In this document: positions 14,390 to 27,274 of the stretch, piece by piece
Layout of the letters: each line of letters begins with the position of its first letter
Numbering within the stretch: position 1 is the first letter of the stretch
Source: Turritopsis dohrnii
Taxonomy: Eukaryota; Cnidaria; Hydrozoa; Anthoathecata; Oceaniidae
Reading direction: 5' to 3'
NCBI GenBank assembly: GCA_027922465.2
Contig: BQMF02000295.1
Location: 310,001 to 374,000, forward strand
Length of the DNA: 64,000 nucleotides
The notes under the pieces: generated by a model
What the model was told of the DNA's origin: nothing
What the model saw: the letters and a program-made list of their open reading frames with translations, nothing else
Database searches by the model: none
Translations under genes and position numbers: made by a program

Positions 14390-16829
14390 TTAAGATTCTG
14401 AACATTCCTGAAAATAAATCAATTGTAACTTAATGATCAGTCGATACTTCCTGGTAAGTGCGTCCAGGATAACATGCAGTAAAACTGAAACTGAAAGTGC
14501 TTTTCTTACAGATAAATCATCGGTCACGTAAAATGTTGTTGCTCCTTGTAACTCCATATTCAGCTTGTCCCAGATCACTTTTGCATCGCCTGTCAAGCTA
14601 AAAAGGTCATTGGTGGCTGCGAATTGCACCTTCAAAGTTTTTCCCTTTTGTGGATTTGCCATATCTTTGGAAGGTTTTTCAAAGCGGAGAATAGTTTCTA
14701 AGAAAAAGAAAATTGGTATAAAAATATGCAAGTGACAAAAGATGATGTCAGTGTCATGGTTGAACGTACTTTGGTCGTTTGTGTTGACTAACCGCCCATC
14801 TCCCCATACAGATCCAATTGTGACCGGATGACCATACTGCAGTATGAGCTGCCAACACTGTGACTCTTTTACGTCCTTTGTCACTTCAACATCAACTGCG
14901 AAGTTACCACCGCTTCCCCAAATATTCACTGTTTGAGAAATTTTTCTGTACGAAAAAAAAATCATTTGTTTACAAATTTTCAATGGTTCTTGTATTAGAT
15001 ATAATATCGAACATGGCCAACTTACCCATGATATTCTCCTGGTTTAACAATTGGTGGACATTCTTTGCAAAACTGACCACCACAATCAATTCGCTGTTCA
15101 TCACGATTTTTAATTCCATCAGAACAGCTTGGAGTGGCAGGTGGAATCGTGTTGTAAACAAAACATCCAGGAAGTTTTTGGAATCCATTGTCTCTCTAGA
15201 CATATCGAACAATTCTCTTAAAACTGTTGATTTAACTACTTTTACTAAATCCTTTTCCAGTCAAACTTAGGAGGCAATACTATAAAACAAACCTGTAGAT
15301 TTTTCATATCAGGAGCTTCTTTAAAACACAAAGATTTGTGGATGGCGTTATCGCAAGTAATTCTGGGATCACATTGAACATTGACAGGTACTTCACCAAT
15401 ATCATCATCAGTTGTTCCAATACGCCCATCAAAATGGTAGCAGAAGTCACCAGGTGTTGCCCCTAGTGATAATGAAGAAAAAATTATTAGGCTTGTGTAT
15501 ATTTTGGAAAAAAGATTTTTAATTACGACAGCGCTTACTCACCAACTCGTAAGAAATTCTGATGCAGTGCCGGTCCACCAGTTTTCACACAAGAATATGT
15601 AACTGGTTCTTGACTTGATTGACAGCTCAAAGATGGATTTCCATTAACGATGCGCAGTTTTGCGCAACTGTAATACGGCTGTTGAGAATTTCCAACTAAC
15701 AAGGCAGTCTGCAAAACATACAGGCCTTGTGGAAGGTTTGTAGGAATTCCAATGGTGGTATCGTATCTCTCCTTATCGTAAATATCTGCAAAGTAAGCGA
15801 CGATTATGAGCCATTATTTTTAATAGCGTAATAGGGGCAGGGCGGTAATAAAGTTAATAGAGAACAGTCTATACCCTACATACCTGATTGAAATTGACAA
15901 CCGCCCCTCCCTTCACACGGGTGGTTGCAGTCCCCATTGTTTCCTCCCTTTCGCGAATCGTGTCCATAGCATGCAAATTTCAAAACATTTCTTTTAAAGT
16001 TATTTTCCACAGCATTTTTATCTCCCCAATGTTCACCGAACTTCACTAATGATAATCTCACATATCCTCCTGCATGATTGTTCGAGGTCCAGCCAACCTG
16101 AAGAAAGAAACACAAGTAGCAGGATGTTTATCTCACAATTTCCAACTATCAAACGATCAAAACTGTTACGTAATGTTTGAAAGAATGAGGCAAATGAAGT
16201 TTATAGACTCTATCATCCAAACAAATTTTACAAGACAATGAAGATTTGATGACCTGGACTTAAATGATGTTATGGAAGTGTCCAGGTTAATCTAGTGTTT
16301 ATTTTTACATCGGTATGAAAATGTATCAATGAAGAATGATTGGAAGAGGTGTGAGATACCAACGTATTGCACGTTCTTCGTCTTCTGGAATTTCAAAGTT
16401 ATAGCTCGCAAATAAGACCCTCTTGCAAGGCAGGAACATTCATGTAACGGAGATAGCGAGAAGAGAGTAAGTTTTCTTACTTTTAATCGATCTCCTGCAT
16501 GCACTTCTGTCACGATAGCTATAAACGAATAAGTAAATAAATAAATACATGATGAGGAAAGACCGAACTAATGTTTCAAGAACAGATCGTATAACAGGTT
16601 TTACTTACCGTTGTTGCCATTGGTTTCGCATGGTTTATCTTGTGTGCCGCCCCTCCCGTTAGTTGTCACAAACGATCTACATGTAAAAAATATGAAAGTA
16701 AACTTCGTAGTAATGGTCGCACTCCAACGAGCGAATGTACAATTCTCAATATACTTACGGCGGACAACTCATCCAAGAATGGCCAAACACACCTGGCAGG
16801 AGAACTAATGAAACCAATAGGAAATTCAT
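14390..16829 (-). CDS. Secreted LPMO-like copper protein with CBM2-like domain (paralogue 2)
   Basis: Ten exons, 5' to 3' on the minus strand: 16759-16829, 16609-16676, 16481-16518, 15884-16097, 15543-15785, 15293-15462, 15026-15195, 14770-14945, 14510-14697, 14390-14407. Sum 1356 bp, 451 residues. Signal peptide MNFLLVSLVLLPGVFG, then His1 in HSWMSCPPSF; second His in SNNHAGGYVRLSLVKFGEH; QGLYVLQTALL..YYSCAKLRI; cysteine-rich NRDEQRIDCGGQFCKEC; CBM2-like CWQLILQYGHPVTI..WGDGRLV. Every intron position and phase matches paralogue 1, and exons 2, 3, 5, 6 and 9 have identical lengths (68, 38, 243, 170, 188 bp), so the pair arose by tandem duplication of the whole gene. Coding and copper residues are intact in both, suggesting both function. 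The acceptor of exon 7 (TCTAG/AGAGAC) is the least certain boundary. Confidence 0.8.
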
Positions 16830-16886
16830 TCTCTCCTCTTCGTAAAGAATGTTCGCTGTTGATGTTTCTTGCTAGTTGATCCCTTG

Positions 16887-16894
16887 TATTTATA
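16887..16894 (-). promoter_or_regulatory. TATA box of LPMO-like paralogue 2
   Basis: TATAAATA on the minus strand, 57 bases upstream of the ATG at 16829, so transcription probably starts in the short leader without an intron. Confidence 0.65.
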
Positions 16895-18092
16895 CCAGCT
16901 TGAAAATGTTTCGGAAGTACAGACAACTATTCTGTTTTGGGGGGTGACATAAAGGTGGATGGAGTGTTTTTCCACCCCCTGTTTGTTGGCTCATGATAGG
17001 GGCACGTGCGTATTACCTACAACGAGAGTTGTTGGAAGTCCTGATTACTTTCTGACCACAGGTAATTTAGGAAAATCCTACATTTTGGTTTTGAAGTAAG
17101 GAAAACAGAAATAAATAACCGGAAAAATAATCAACTGCCGGAAAAACAACAGTTCATTCAAATATACGAAGTCCAAAAGAAGTTGCTAGGTACTTGAGTG
17201 TAATGTAAACACAAGCAGTTCTGTCGGTGAAAGGGTTTTGCGGCATGTTTTGTTGGTATGTTTTGTTAACTATTTGACGGATTATCATCGTACGAAAATC
17301 GTGCACAATTTTTTCTTTCCACAAATCTCTGTTGATAATGGGTTTCACGCAAAGGAAACAATTAACATCGTCATTATCGAAACAATAGCTTTTCAATTCT
17401 ATTTTAATTGCTCTATATGAGTCAAATGGTGAATTATGAGTCAGTAGAAAAGCTGCCCATCTGTCCAGGGTTGTTTTCAAGCTTGAAGTTCTAAGGAAGT
17501 AAAAAAAAATCATCAATAGATCGATGAAGGAGGGTGGCATTCAGTGAAAGAATTATGACGCATTAGTTTGATGTGTCGGACGTGTTTTAGGTAGATATGT
17601 CGGAATTACAATGAAATATGATTGATTATATTCCGACAATCAGACGTGATGGTAATGAGTAATCTGATGAATGGCAATTTATTATTGCGGAGTTACTATC
17701 CTATTATCGAAGCTCATTTGCACGTTGTTGTTTGTCAGGTTGTTTGTGGATCATTTCAGGCTTCATAACTGTTAATTCATTCGATAGAACCGTATGAAAA
17801 CGAAATACTTCTTTTTGGAAGTCAAGGTTTCACACAATGCCTTCTTTTTCGGTTTTTCCCCAGCTTTTAAAAATCACATGATATATTCACTCCTGTAACA
17901 CGTGTTCAATCACGTGTTCAATTAACATGGAGTGTGTTGCCAGGCAGGCTTTTTTGTTGCTAGGTAGGCTGTTTTTTCAACTTCAAATATGTTGCGATAA
18001 AAAAAAAGAAAAAGTGTATAATTTTTTTTAAAAATTTATGTAAAGAAATTGAAAATCACTAACAGTGAGAAAACATTCTTTTTTTAAAGAAG
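16895..18092. other. Intergenic region upstream of the MGAT4-like gene
   Basis: No gene supported. A 128-codon minus-strand frame at 17154-17540 matches nothing I recognise and has no signal, motif or splice context. Confidence 0.45.
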
Positions 18093-21000
18093 ATGCGAAG
18101 ATTGACTACTGGATTCGCTGTTTCTTCTATCCTTCTGTGTATGTTAATAACTGGACATATTTTTAACAGATACAGTATGTTTTAACTTTGACAGTTTGGA
18201 TAATTTTTAATTTGTTGTATAGTCAAACTAACAAAAATAAAGTTGTTTTCTATCATTGCAATAACTTAATAAATATTTCATTCTGTTCAAAACAAGTGTA
18301 TCTCGTTTGTCATATCAGTTCAGACCATCATGTCACGCTGTACCATCATGTCACGCTGTAAACCTTGTAAAATTTTAAGTGAGCATTTATTCTTGGATGC
18401 CTCATTCTTTCATTTATAAATGGAAACATAAAGAAATTTCACGAATTTTTTCGACATTGTCAAAGTGGAGCCATCCCATCTTAATTGGAGAAAATCAAAA
18501 TATTTTTTGTGACATAATTAATGAACAATTTCAAGGTTGATCTTTTATTAAACATCGCATAACCACTATCATCATTTCTCCTTTACTTCTGGTAAAGGCT
18601 TCAAAAAGAAAGAAAGTCAATATCATTTGAAGGCCTAAATTTTCATTTGAACGAATATTGCAGAATGATATTTTTATCCTTATTAACTTTCAAACTTTTT
18701 AACCTGAAACTTTCAAATTCCGACAAGCTTCCTATATGAGATTTACAGACCTAATAATCTAACGATCAACATTCAAGATGTAGACGGATGCTGAGAATTT
18801 ACACAACATTTGCTGCATCACTTCGTAGCTATGCTACCATTTTTATTTAGAATCTCAATCTGATTGTGATGGCACATGGTCACGTGACAACACAACATAC
18901 AAAAGTTTTCAGCAGCTTTTTCCTCTCAAGAAAATCTCCAGTCCAGGTAATCAACCAAACACCTCTGTATTAGCTGTATTATTGTATATATTTCTACAAA
19001 CGACTTGTATAATACACTTTTCATTCTGACAATGCTCTTATAATTGTGAGGAGGAATAAAAACGCTTGAGCTTCTTTTTACACGCTTTTCTTTTCATAAG
19101 AACAATTTTATAAGAACACGAGCCTCAGATTTGGCCAAAAAATAAGAACAAAATAAGAACAACCTGAGGCTCAAATTGATGTTCCAAAAATTAAGAACAG
19201 TGCGAGCCTCAATTTTCTTGTAGAATAAGAACAATTCATGATGTGAATTCTCTCACTGGTAAATGGTTAAGAAGTTTTGTTATTTTTTCACCTTCAATAA
19301 ATGTGCGAATGAGTTATTACCGAACTGCAACCATCCTTTTTATCAGTTGCTTTAAAAAAGATTTATTCTTATTTTGCTGGAAGTTCCATAAATAAGAACA
19401 AAATAAGGCTGAAATTTGAAACTGTGTTCTAAAAGATAAGAACAAAATAAGAACAATTCAGGCTGAAAAAGGCTATAAAAATAAGAACAGCCAGCCTCAG
19501 GTCAGAGTGTATTCTCTATCGTATCAAACATAACACTTCAAAAATATGAATTTATTTCACCTTTATATTTTTGTATCACTTCAAAGAATTTCTAAAATGA
19601 TAAAAATCATTTTCAAAAAATCATTTTTCGTTCCCGAGATTGTGTTTGTTCATATGGCAACGTGACGTCACAATGTTCAAGAAGAAAGTGCTGACATACA
19701 ATTATATAAATCACCCCGGAAATTTTTGTGATACAGTTATAGAATTTTCTATGTATAGTGACAAACAACAGTATATATCAAAACACTAAAAATAAATGTT
19801 GCCATAGTTATTTCGACTTGTTTCCAGGCCTCTACTCTTTCTTGCTGAGAAACCCATAAATAGAAATCTGTGCAGGCAAGGGAAGCGAAATTTTAGAAAA
19901 TGGAACAGTTTTTCACTGAACATTATTTAAAACGAAATTTACTATAGCAACAGTGTTGGATGCTGATATATAGCTTTGTCAGCAAAAAGTAATAGTAATA
20001 GAGACCTGGATGGCAATAAATTGTTTTGCTAATTTTATCACAGTATTTGTCACTCTGCATACAAGATTCTAACAACATATCATTAAAACTGTCTGAGCTA
20101 TTCACGTATTTCTATGTCCGGCATAGTAATATCTTTTTGAACCTTGTGATGTCACGTTGCCATGGAGATCATGTTTCGTAAAAAAAGCCCTTCAATGGCA
20201 ATATCTCGGGAACAAAAACTGATTTTTTGAAAAATCCAAAACTGACTATCATCACTTTTGAAATTCTTTCAGTTGGTACAAAAATTTGCCTTGATCATTT
20301 CTGATAGATCTGTTTTTTCATTATCCGGTTTGTGTTTTTGAGGCTTAAAAATTGTCATCAACACTTTCATATATCAATCTTAAGGGGGAAGCCCCCTAAA
20401 AAAATTTTTTTTTGAAATAACAACTTTTATATATCCATACATATATCATGTTACAGTAAATCAAAATACCATTTCAATTTTGAAGAAAAGATGTCAGCCA
20501 GTTGCCATGGCAACCGGTAACTAAGGAAAAACTGAAAATTGCTTACTTTGCCCCGGAAAAGATTTCTCCTTAGGTAAACCATTAAATGACTTGAAACTTT
20601 GCACAAAGGCCCTCCACATGTGGTTCTACAAAATAAGCAGACAACTTTTTCAAATTTTATTCCATTGCTTCGGTAGCCCTGCTGAAATTTTATGTTGAAA
20701 AAATTGTCAAAATTGATGAATTCGTGGACTCATAATTCAAAAACTAAGACCAGTATCAAAAAGTTGTCTGTTCATTTTGTGTATCATAATGGTAAGACCA
20801 CTTCCTGAAAATTTCATGAAATTTCGTTGAACGGTTGCGGAGATATTTTTTCCGGCGTGCAAAAAATATGCAAATTGAGAAAAAACAGCAAAAAGTCTGA
20901 TACACAAAAAATTTTACACCTTTATATGTTTGGTGGACTGAAATAATGCAAAAATTGTCTAAAAAGCTCTTGATGATAGCTCCTGATATAAAAATAAATC

Positions 21001-23918
21001 TCATTTTCAATATCACATTTATAATTACTACGTGTCATCGGTTTCGCCATATTCATTAATGTCGTTAAATGCTCTAATCCTGAATGACCGTGACTCAATG
21101 TTCTCATTGTTTAGGTAGCTCTTATATTTACACCAATCCTTGCTACTCAACACATCTTTAGATGTTTTAAAGTGTTTATCAAATCCACAATCATAACAAA
21201 TTAAAAATAAACTTGCGCATAATCCTTTTCTATCGGATTCGGTCTCATTTAATGATAAAGTTGATGCAAAACATTTCGGGCAAAACAATTCATTGAATTA
21301 ATTTGATAAAATCTCTAAGTCTATCATTCTATAGACATTCAGTTTGTTTTCTTTTAATACTTGTGGTTTTTCAACCTTTCTGAAGGAAGCAGTGTCCATA
21401 TTTATATGATTTGATTGTGTATTCACAATATTGACATTGGTGTTGTCCCTTGTTATTGTTGGTCTGTCATCATGTTATCACTATATTTACAGAATTTTTA
21501 ACACCATTTCCATCATCCATATTTAAGGTATTCACACTTTCTCGTTTACTCCTTCCATAAAACCTTCTTTTCTTATAGATTAGCGGTGTGTTGACATTTT
21601 GATACGATCTAGTTTCAATTTTCCCATTTTACCCAACTCTGGAAGACTCAAATACTTCAGTGCATTATGAGAATAATCTGGAAAAGGTTTTGAACTATTA
21701 CTTTTAATAAGAGCATGGGAAAAACAAATTCGATATATTATCTGAAAAATGCGGAGAAATTGTCACTTTCTGGCAGTTTTTTACAAGAGTTTCCCGTTGC
21801 TAGGGGCGTTGCTAAGGTATTTCAAATATACTCAGTGTCAGGAAAGAGTCAATATCTTGAAAACAGGGTGTTCTTTTTCAATGCGGTTTTCAGTGTTCGT
21901 TTTCTAATAGATTTCTGCGAAGCTTCCCACAATTTTTGGAAAAACGAAAATTTTTGAAATTTTGAGGGGGCTTCCACCTTAAGGCTAAAATACATTATCA
22001 TTTTAATGGATCAGTTTAAAATGTTTTAAATTGTTCTACAGTGTGATTCACAAAAAGTGGTATTCCGAGTTTGAGGGTAGATTACTTTTTATATGTAAAA
22101 CATTTTTCAAAAATTTGACGCGAAATTTTATAAGCTTTCCAATCATATAAGAATTGTAATCTGAAATAAGATGCATTAATTAACGCTCTGTTGAACTGAA
22201 GAAATTTGCTTTTTCCAACCCGCAGACATGTCTTCAATTTTCAATTCTTACATCATTGGCAAGCTTATAAAATTTTGCGTCTGATGGTGTAAAAAATTTT
22301 GAAAAATGTTTTACATATAAAAAGTAATCTACCCTCAAACTCGGAGTCCCGCTTTTTGTGAATCACACTGTATTTTGGACGATTTCGCCCACGGGGACTA
22401 TATTTCTATTCAATTCGCTATATGTATCACTTTTTCTTTTATTTCAAACCATTTAAACTGATCCATTAAATGCTAATGTATTTCAGCCTTTAGTTTCACG
22501 TTAAGTCCAACAAACAAAGGAATTTTTCTAGTATTGTTTTTCTAGTGTCGTTTTTCTAGTGTTGTTGCTAAACTAGTCTGTACCTGGTTACCAGGTCGTT
22601 AAAATATCATTGTTGATTGCTACCTCTTCGTCATTCAAAAAATTCAACTTGGTCATCTTATTCCTAAAATAACATCTGCATTTCACACCTGGGTATGGGA
22701 TAGTAGTTATGAAAAACTATCCATCAACTTTCTACGGTGTTACCAGTTGTTATGTTAACGTCTATACAAGATATCTTCGAGCATAGTTCCAAGACGATTG
22801 TCAAAGAATTCCATTCTGAGCCTTATGTAGATTAGTTTCATCGTATGATTTTAATCATTTCAGCATATTTGTCCATTGGTATTATTTGCCAACCCGATGC
22901 ATACTATGTGGAAAGTGCGAAACAAGCTATATTTTCGATTCTTCGTCAAATAAAGAAAGAAGCTAGGGTTGTGTTGATGGTAGGAATTCAAAGTGAACGG
23001 AAAGAAGACATGGAGTATGTCAAGAAAAAATTCAATAACTTCACTGGAGTGGAGATTGGTTTTGTAACCGTTTCACCAAATTTTATTGATGATCGGTTAA
23101 ATAATCCAGATATAGAACCAGCTCTCCAATCCCACCATAGCTCATATATCAGACGTCGGACCCTACTGAATATTTTAGTATCATTGCTATACTGGAGCTG
23201 CTCTCAACACAGTACATATTTTATGTTTACAGACGCAACGTTGATATTGAAGCAAAACTCGATGCTTGAAATAGAAAAGCAGTTACGTCGTTTCCATAGC
23301 GACGAGAAATTATTACGTGTGCAGTTAGCAAGACACAGTCGTTTTTTTGGAGTGTACTCGAGTAAACATTTATCGAAATTGGCAGAAACAATTTACTGGT
23401 TGAGTCCATTTGGTAGTTTAGACCCATTGTTGATGGAAATAGAGTTTCACTTGTTTTCACTTAAAAAAGAAATCCTCCCCACTTCTTTGTACGACATTAT
23501 TACAATCTCTGCAGAAGAAAACAAGAATAATCCTCCCGCTCTTATTTCGACAAATATGAAAGTTTATGACGAGATACACTTATCTTCCAATCCATACGAG
23601 CGAGGTATGCTGTTTTGGTCTTCGACACACGATAGTAATTCCACTTTAAACATTAAATTTCTTGAGCCGGTTGAGATCAATCGTGTTACTGTAATAACAG
23701 GGAAAGATATTTTCTTCAATGATGACATCACGAATGCTGTTTTGGAAGAAGCTTTCGATGAGAACTGTCAGCAGTTTCAAGCGTTAGCAAACTTTCAAAA
23801 TGGATATGTAGATGTGAACTTACATGAAGGAAGACCTCTTACATTTTGTTTACGCATACGCTTAACTGAGGACGAGGGCCATTGGGTTGCCATTAGAAAC
23901 ATAAAAGTATACACATAA
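18093..23918 (+). CDS. MGAT4-family glycosyltransferase-like type II membrane protein
   Basis: Exons: 18093-18174, 18851-18946, 22864-23918; sum 1233 bp, 410 residues. Exon 1 encodes a short basic cytoplasmic end (MRRLTTG) and a signal anchor (FAVSSILLCMLITGHIF); exon 2 a stem (SDCDGTWSRDNTTYKSF). Exon 3 holds the GT54 catalytic region starting YLSIGIICQPDAYYVESAKQ and the C-terminal lectin-like part (NPPALISTNMKVYDEIHL..FWSS, then IKFLEPVEINRVTVITGKD), as in alpha-1,3-mannosyl-glycoprotein 4-beta-GlcNAc transferases of the Golgi. Where family members have an acidic EDD metal motif, this protein reads YFMFTDATLIL, so one Asp remains and catalysis may be lost or changed. The Met at 22845 lies within intron 2, just before a TTTCAG acceptor, and is not the start. 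The gene could be a pseudoenzyme like MGAT4D. Confidence 0.75.
19098..19505. repeat. Interspersed TAAGAACA / GCCTCA motif cluster
   Basis: About ten copies of TAAGAACA, often as the pair ATAAGAACAAAATAAGAACA, alternate with GAGCCTCA or TGAGGCTC and GGCTG. The spacing is irregular, so it is not a simple satellite. Class unknown. Confidence 0.6.
19545..20290. repeat. Diverged inverted repeat, about 150-bp arms
   Basis: 19545-19690 and the inverse complement of 20135-20290 share blocks such as TTTTTGTA, AAAGAATTT, TTCAAAAAATCA, GTTCCCGAGAT and GGCAACGTGA. Separation is about 450 bp. Probably an old foldback element. Confidence 0.5.
20378..21982 (-). mobile_element. Decayed Mutator-like (MULE) element
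   Basis: The left end reads CTTAAGGGGGAAGCCCCCT at about 20379 and the right end is its inverse complement with one change at 21963-21982. Between them, on the minus strand, lie transposase remnants. Target duplication not resolved. Confidence 0.5.
20922..21288 (-). pseudogene. Mutator-like transposase fragment, frameshifted
   Basis: One frame (21288 to 21028) has a zinc-ribbon-like pair FCPKCFAST and LICYDCGFDKHF followed by NIESRSFRIRAFNDI. A second frame (21107 to 20922) continues with MRTLSHGHSGLEHLTTLMNM. Together they follow the N-terminal layout of animal Mutator-like transposase domains (paired CxxC, then N-x-R, then G-x-G-x-x-x-L near a methionine-rich helix). A frameshift separates them and the catalytic part is missing. 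Confidence 0.5.
21984..22493. repeat. Large foldback element in MGAT4-like intron 2
   Basis: Outer ends GGCTAAAATACATTA and TAATGTATTTCAGCC are inverted. An inner pair is longer and nearly perfect: GTGATTCACAAAAAG with AGGGTAGATTACTTTTTATA (22040-22110) recurs inverted at 22300-22370. Total about 510 bp. Confidence 0.7.
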
Positions 23919-25801
23919 ACAAATGCAGCGTTATGTCGCACGGCCATCTGGTTACGCCATCGAGATATGGGAAATTCAATCTGCGCATGCTCAAAGATAT
24001 CTGAAGATTTTTCAGAATTTTCGAAAAATTAGCTGTTGGTCACACTTGCGGTATTCCGAGACTTATGAACTGTAAAAGATATCTGTTTAGAAGAAACTTG
24101 TTATAGAATCGTTTCCAGTGGATGAACTGAAATCATTTTTTTATGTATAGATAGCCACGTATGAATGGAAAGATCAATAATTTTAATATTTATTCGAAAT
24201 GGCAAAACTCCTTACAAAAAAAAGTTTTGTTTTTCCGAAGAACACATTCCATTGTTTTTTGTTTCAAGTTCTCAAAATTTCTTGAATTTCCACCCAGTGA
24301 TTGGAAAACATGTTACTATGACAACGTGCGTATCTCAAATATGTTTTTGATTTCTTTATAATGTTAAGATAGAATTAAACATTAGTGATCGCCATTGCCA
24401 CTTTGCTTTTGGTAAAGGTTTCAAAAAAAGAAGAAAATGTCATAAATTATCAGAAGGTGCATCTTCGTTTCAAGATGAGTCAACACAAACTGCTGATACG
24501 ACATCACGTTCGTCGCCAAACATTTTTGTCGTCTGAGGAAAGTGACGAGGAAGTAATAAAAAAATGAAAATCTGAAATATCATCACCAAATCATAGACGT
24601 GACATCTGTAGCTGACAATGCAATTGACGTTGCCGCCTTGTAAGCAATGTCATAGCAAATTAAGCTTTTCTGAAAATCACTTCATTTGTACGAATATGAA
24701 TTGCTAAGAAAATTCTCGTGAAAACGTTCCTCATTCAAGTCAAAAGAAAAGTTCTGTTTACGAAATAAACAGACTAGCAGTACTTGCCGTCAGAATAACA
24801 CATAACGGATGGACTCATCATCCAAAATCTCTCGTGTTAAAGCACACACGTGATAATTTTTCTTAAATTTATAAGCAAACTTTTGTTAAACAAACATGCG
24901 TTCAAAATGAAGTTCTCAAGGATTTTCCGAAGTAACTCATGCAAGCTTATAAAATTTTCAAAAAAATAAATGTTGCAAAATCGATTTTTTAATTTTTAAT
25001 TTTTTTTATTCACGAGAAGGTTTTTTCTACTTTCCGTCTTACCGACTCGAGTTATTTGCACAGTAGAGGAATAAATATAGAAATACCGAATAATTTATCA
25101 GGAAATTCAACCGGTTTCATGTTCGTGTTGTTTTTTGTTTTAATAAAATATGTCTTATACAAAAAAAACGTGTAATTATCGGAATATCAAATAAACTGTT
25201 TTTTTTATCTAGCTTATCGATCTATAAAGCGTTCAGATGGCACTAGAGTAGCAACAGTTGGATCGTGTAGTTCACTGGATGGGCATCCACATGTTGCTAA
25301 GTAACGAGAACCAAATTAGCATGGTGTGACTAGCAGAACTTCTGAACAATGATTGCCTACATTTTCCCCAACCTTTGAATTTCGTTCAGTTTTGAGGCTG
25401 AAATTTGCTGAAAGATGGTCAGATTATCATAGGGAAGTTTAACTGTGACACTTATGTGGCAAATTGACGACGGCATATGTATGATATATGTAAGCTGCCA
25501 TGTTTACAGATTTCTTGAAATCATTGCTCTTCCATGTTTTTCTGCTTGCTTAGTGGTTTCAAAACGAGGCCACTTTGTTCTTCTCCAAACCATTGTCATG
25601 GTACAGTTAAATGTTGCGTCATGGTTTTTAGAGAACAAATAGACTTTTCCAAATAGACACTGCATTGTGGTCAAGTCAGCATATTTAACCTCTTTTTTGT
25701 GCAATTCTACAATTTTTCTACAAATTTTTTTATTTTATACTCGTTGTTATTTTCAATTCACATCACAATAGGTAGAAGCAATAAGAACCTTAAAAAGGAA
25801 G

Positions 25802-25875
25802 TTAGGCTCTTGAAAGGCCTGTTAGATGCAATACGATTAGGCTCTTGAAAGGCCTGTTAGATGCAATACGATTAG
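25802..25875. repeat. 35-bp perfect tandem duplication
   Basis: Unit begins TTAGGCTCTTGAAAGGCCTG; copies start at 25802 and 25837 and are identical. Confidence 0.9.
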
Positions 25876-26275
25876 CGTTGCAACTGACTAGTTCATCAAA
25901 AAGAGACTACAATTTTTTTTAGTATAGAATATGGATGATAGACGCTTTTTCATGATACAATCATGATACCAATCTCGCCCCCAGTGCTTGCTCTTTGGAT
26001 ACACTGGATGACGTCACTGGATGACGTCAAAGAATCTCAGGGTGGTCACTTCAGAATTCAAATTGGTTTTTAATTTATTCTACGAACTTTTCGGCTTTTT
26101 GTCTTAACAAATTTGCAGTTATGAAGATTTCAAAACTCTTCGAGTCTTTGAAAAGTTTTGAAATGGTAGCTAGCTATGTGCAAATGGACATACACAATGA
26201 TTGGGCAACACTTCGCGAGAAGCTTCTTTCGTCATCAAGCAAATTTCATGAAGGGATATATCAAAACTTCTCAGG

Positions 26276-26630
26276 TACGATATGTTCTCATGGTAGTAGT
26301 GACCAGCCTCAATATTCTTGTGGAGTTGTTAATCAGTTTTCAAACAAAACCAGATTCAGAAATGATGTTTTGAAGTTATTTATCTTCAAATTGAAACGAA
26401 TTTAACAAGTTAAGGATGGATTCCTCTTTTAAATTGCTACATTTCACTCCACAAGAATATTGAGGCTGGTCGCTACTGTCATGAGAACGTATCGTGATTT
26501 AGCAATGTAGAAATGTAGCAATTTAAAAGAGGAATCCATCCTTAACTTGTTAAATTCGTTTCAATTTGAAGATAAATAACTTCAGAACATCACTTCTGAA
26601 TCTGGTTTTGTTTGAAAAATGATTAACAAC
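26276..26630. repeat. Nested palindrome
   Basis: Arms 26352-26446 and 26511-26603 are inverse complements, beginning GATTCAGAAATGATGTTTTG on the left. A second inverted pair, CCAGCCTCAATATTCTTGTG (26301-26325) with 26447-26472, interleaves with them, so two hairpins compete. No coding content. Confidence 0.75.
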
Positions 26631-27274
26631 ACTGAAACGCAGAAAGAAAACGCATTTGTGGTTTACAGCTACGATGCGCAGCTTTGTTGTGATGATGCCC
26701 ACCACAAGAAAAGGTTTCGAAAATCGGGAGAAAAGTAGGATATTTCCATAATCGTGCAGGAGGGTTTTTTTAACGTTCATCATCGGGAGTCTCCCGCTGA
26801 AATCGGGAGAGTTGGCATGTCTGGAAACAAGGCTGACATATATCTCGAGTTTTTGCACAACAGGAGCCAAGAATAATTATTTGATCATTGTAAAAAATAC
26901 AATGCAACAGAATGAATAAAACATGATGTAACCATAGAAACAGAAAGCTTTATCGTGACTGCAGACAAGCCGGATAAGAATAACAGATATGTCATTGTTA
27001 TGAATGCGATTTCTATACTATTAATCACACGGTTGGGTGTTTTAACAAAAACGGCGCCTCATATGAGAGTGCAATTAATCCGTAATCTCACTTGTGAAAT
27101 TACAAGCGATCATGAGACTTTTCAAACAATCCAATCTTTTGTTTCAAAACATTCGAATATTTTGTTTCAAAACATTCGAATCGTTTTTGTAATGTTGAGT
27201 AAGGAAAACTAAGTTTTTGTTGTACACTACGAATCTGCCTTACCGTCCCCTCGGCTCATAAAGTGTGATTAGCA

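Noticed and set aside
17154..17540. 128-codon minus-strand frame
   Set aside because: No domain, signal or splice context, and its composition is like random AT-rich DNA.
22845..22863. ATG at 22845 as start of the MGAT4-like protein
   Set aside because: It lies in the polypyrimidine/AG end of an intron; two upstream exons supply an in-frame membrane anchor and stem.
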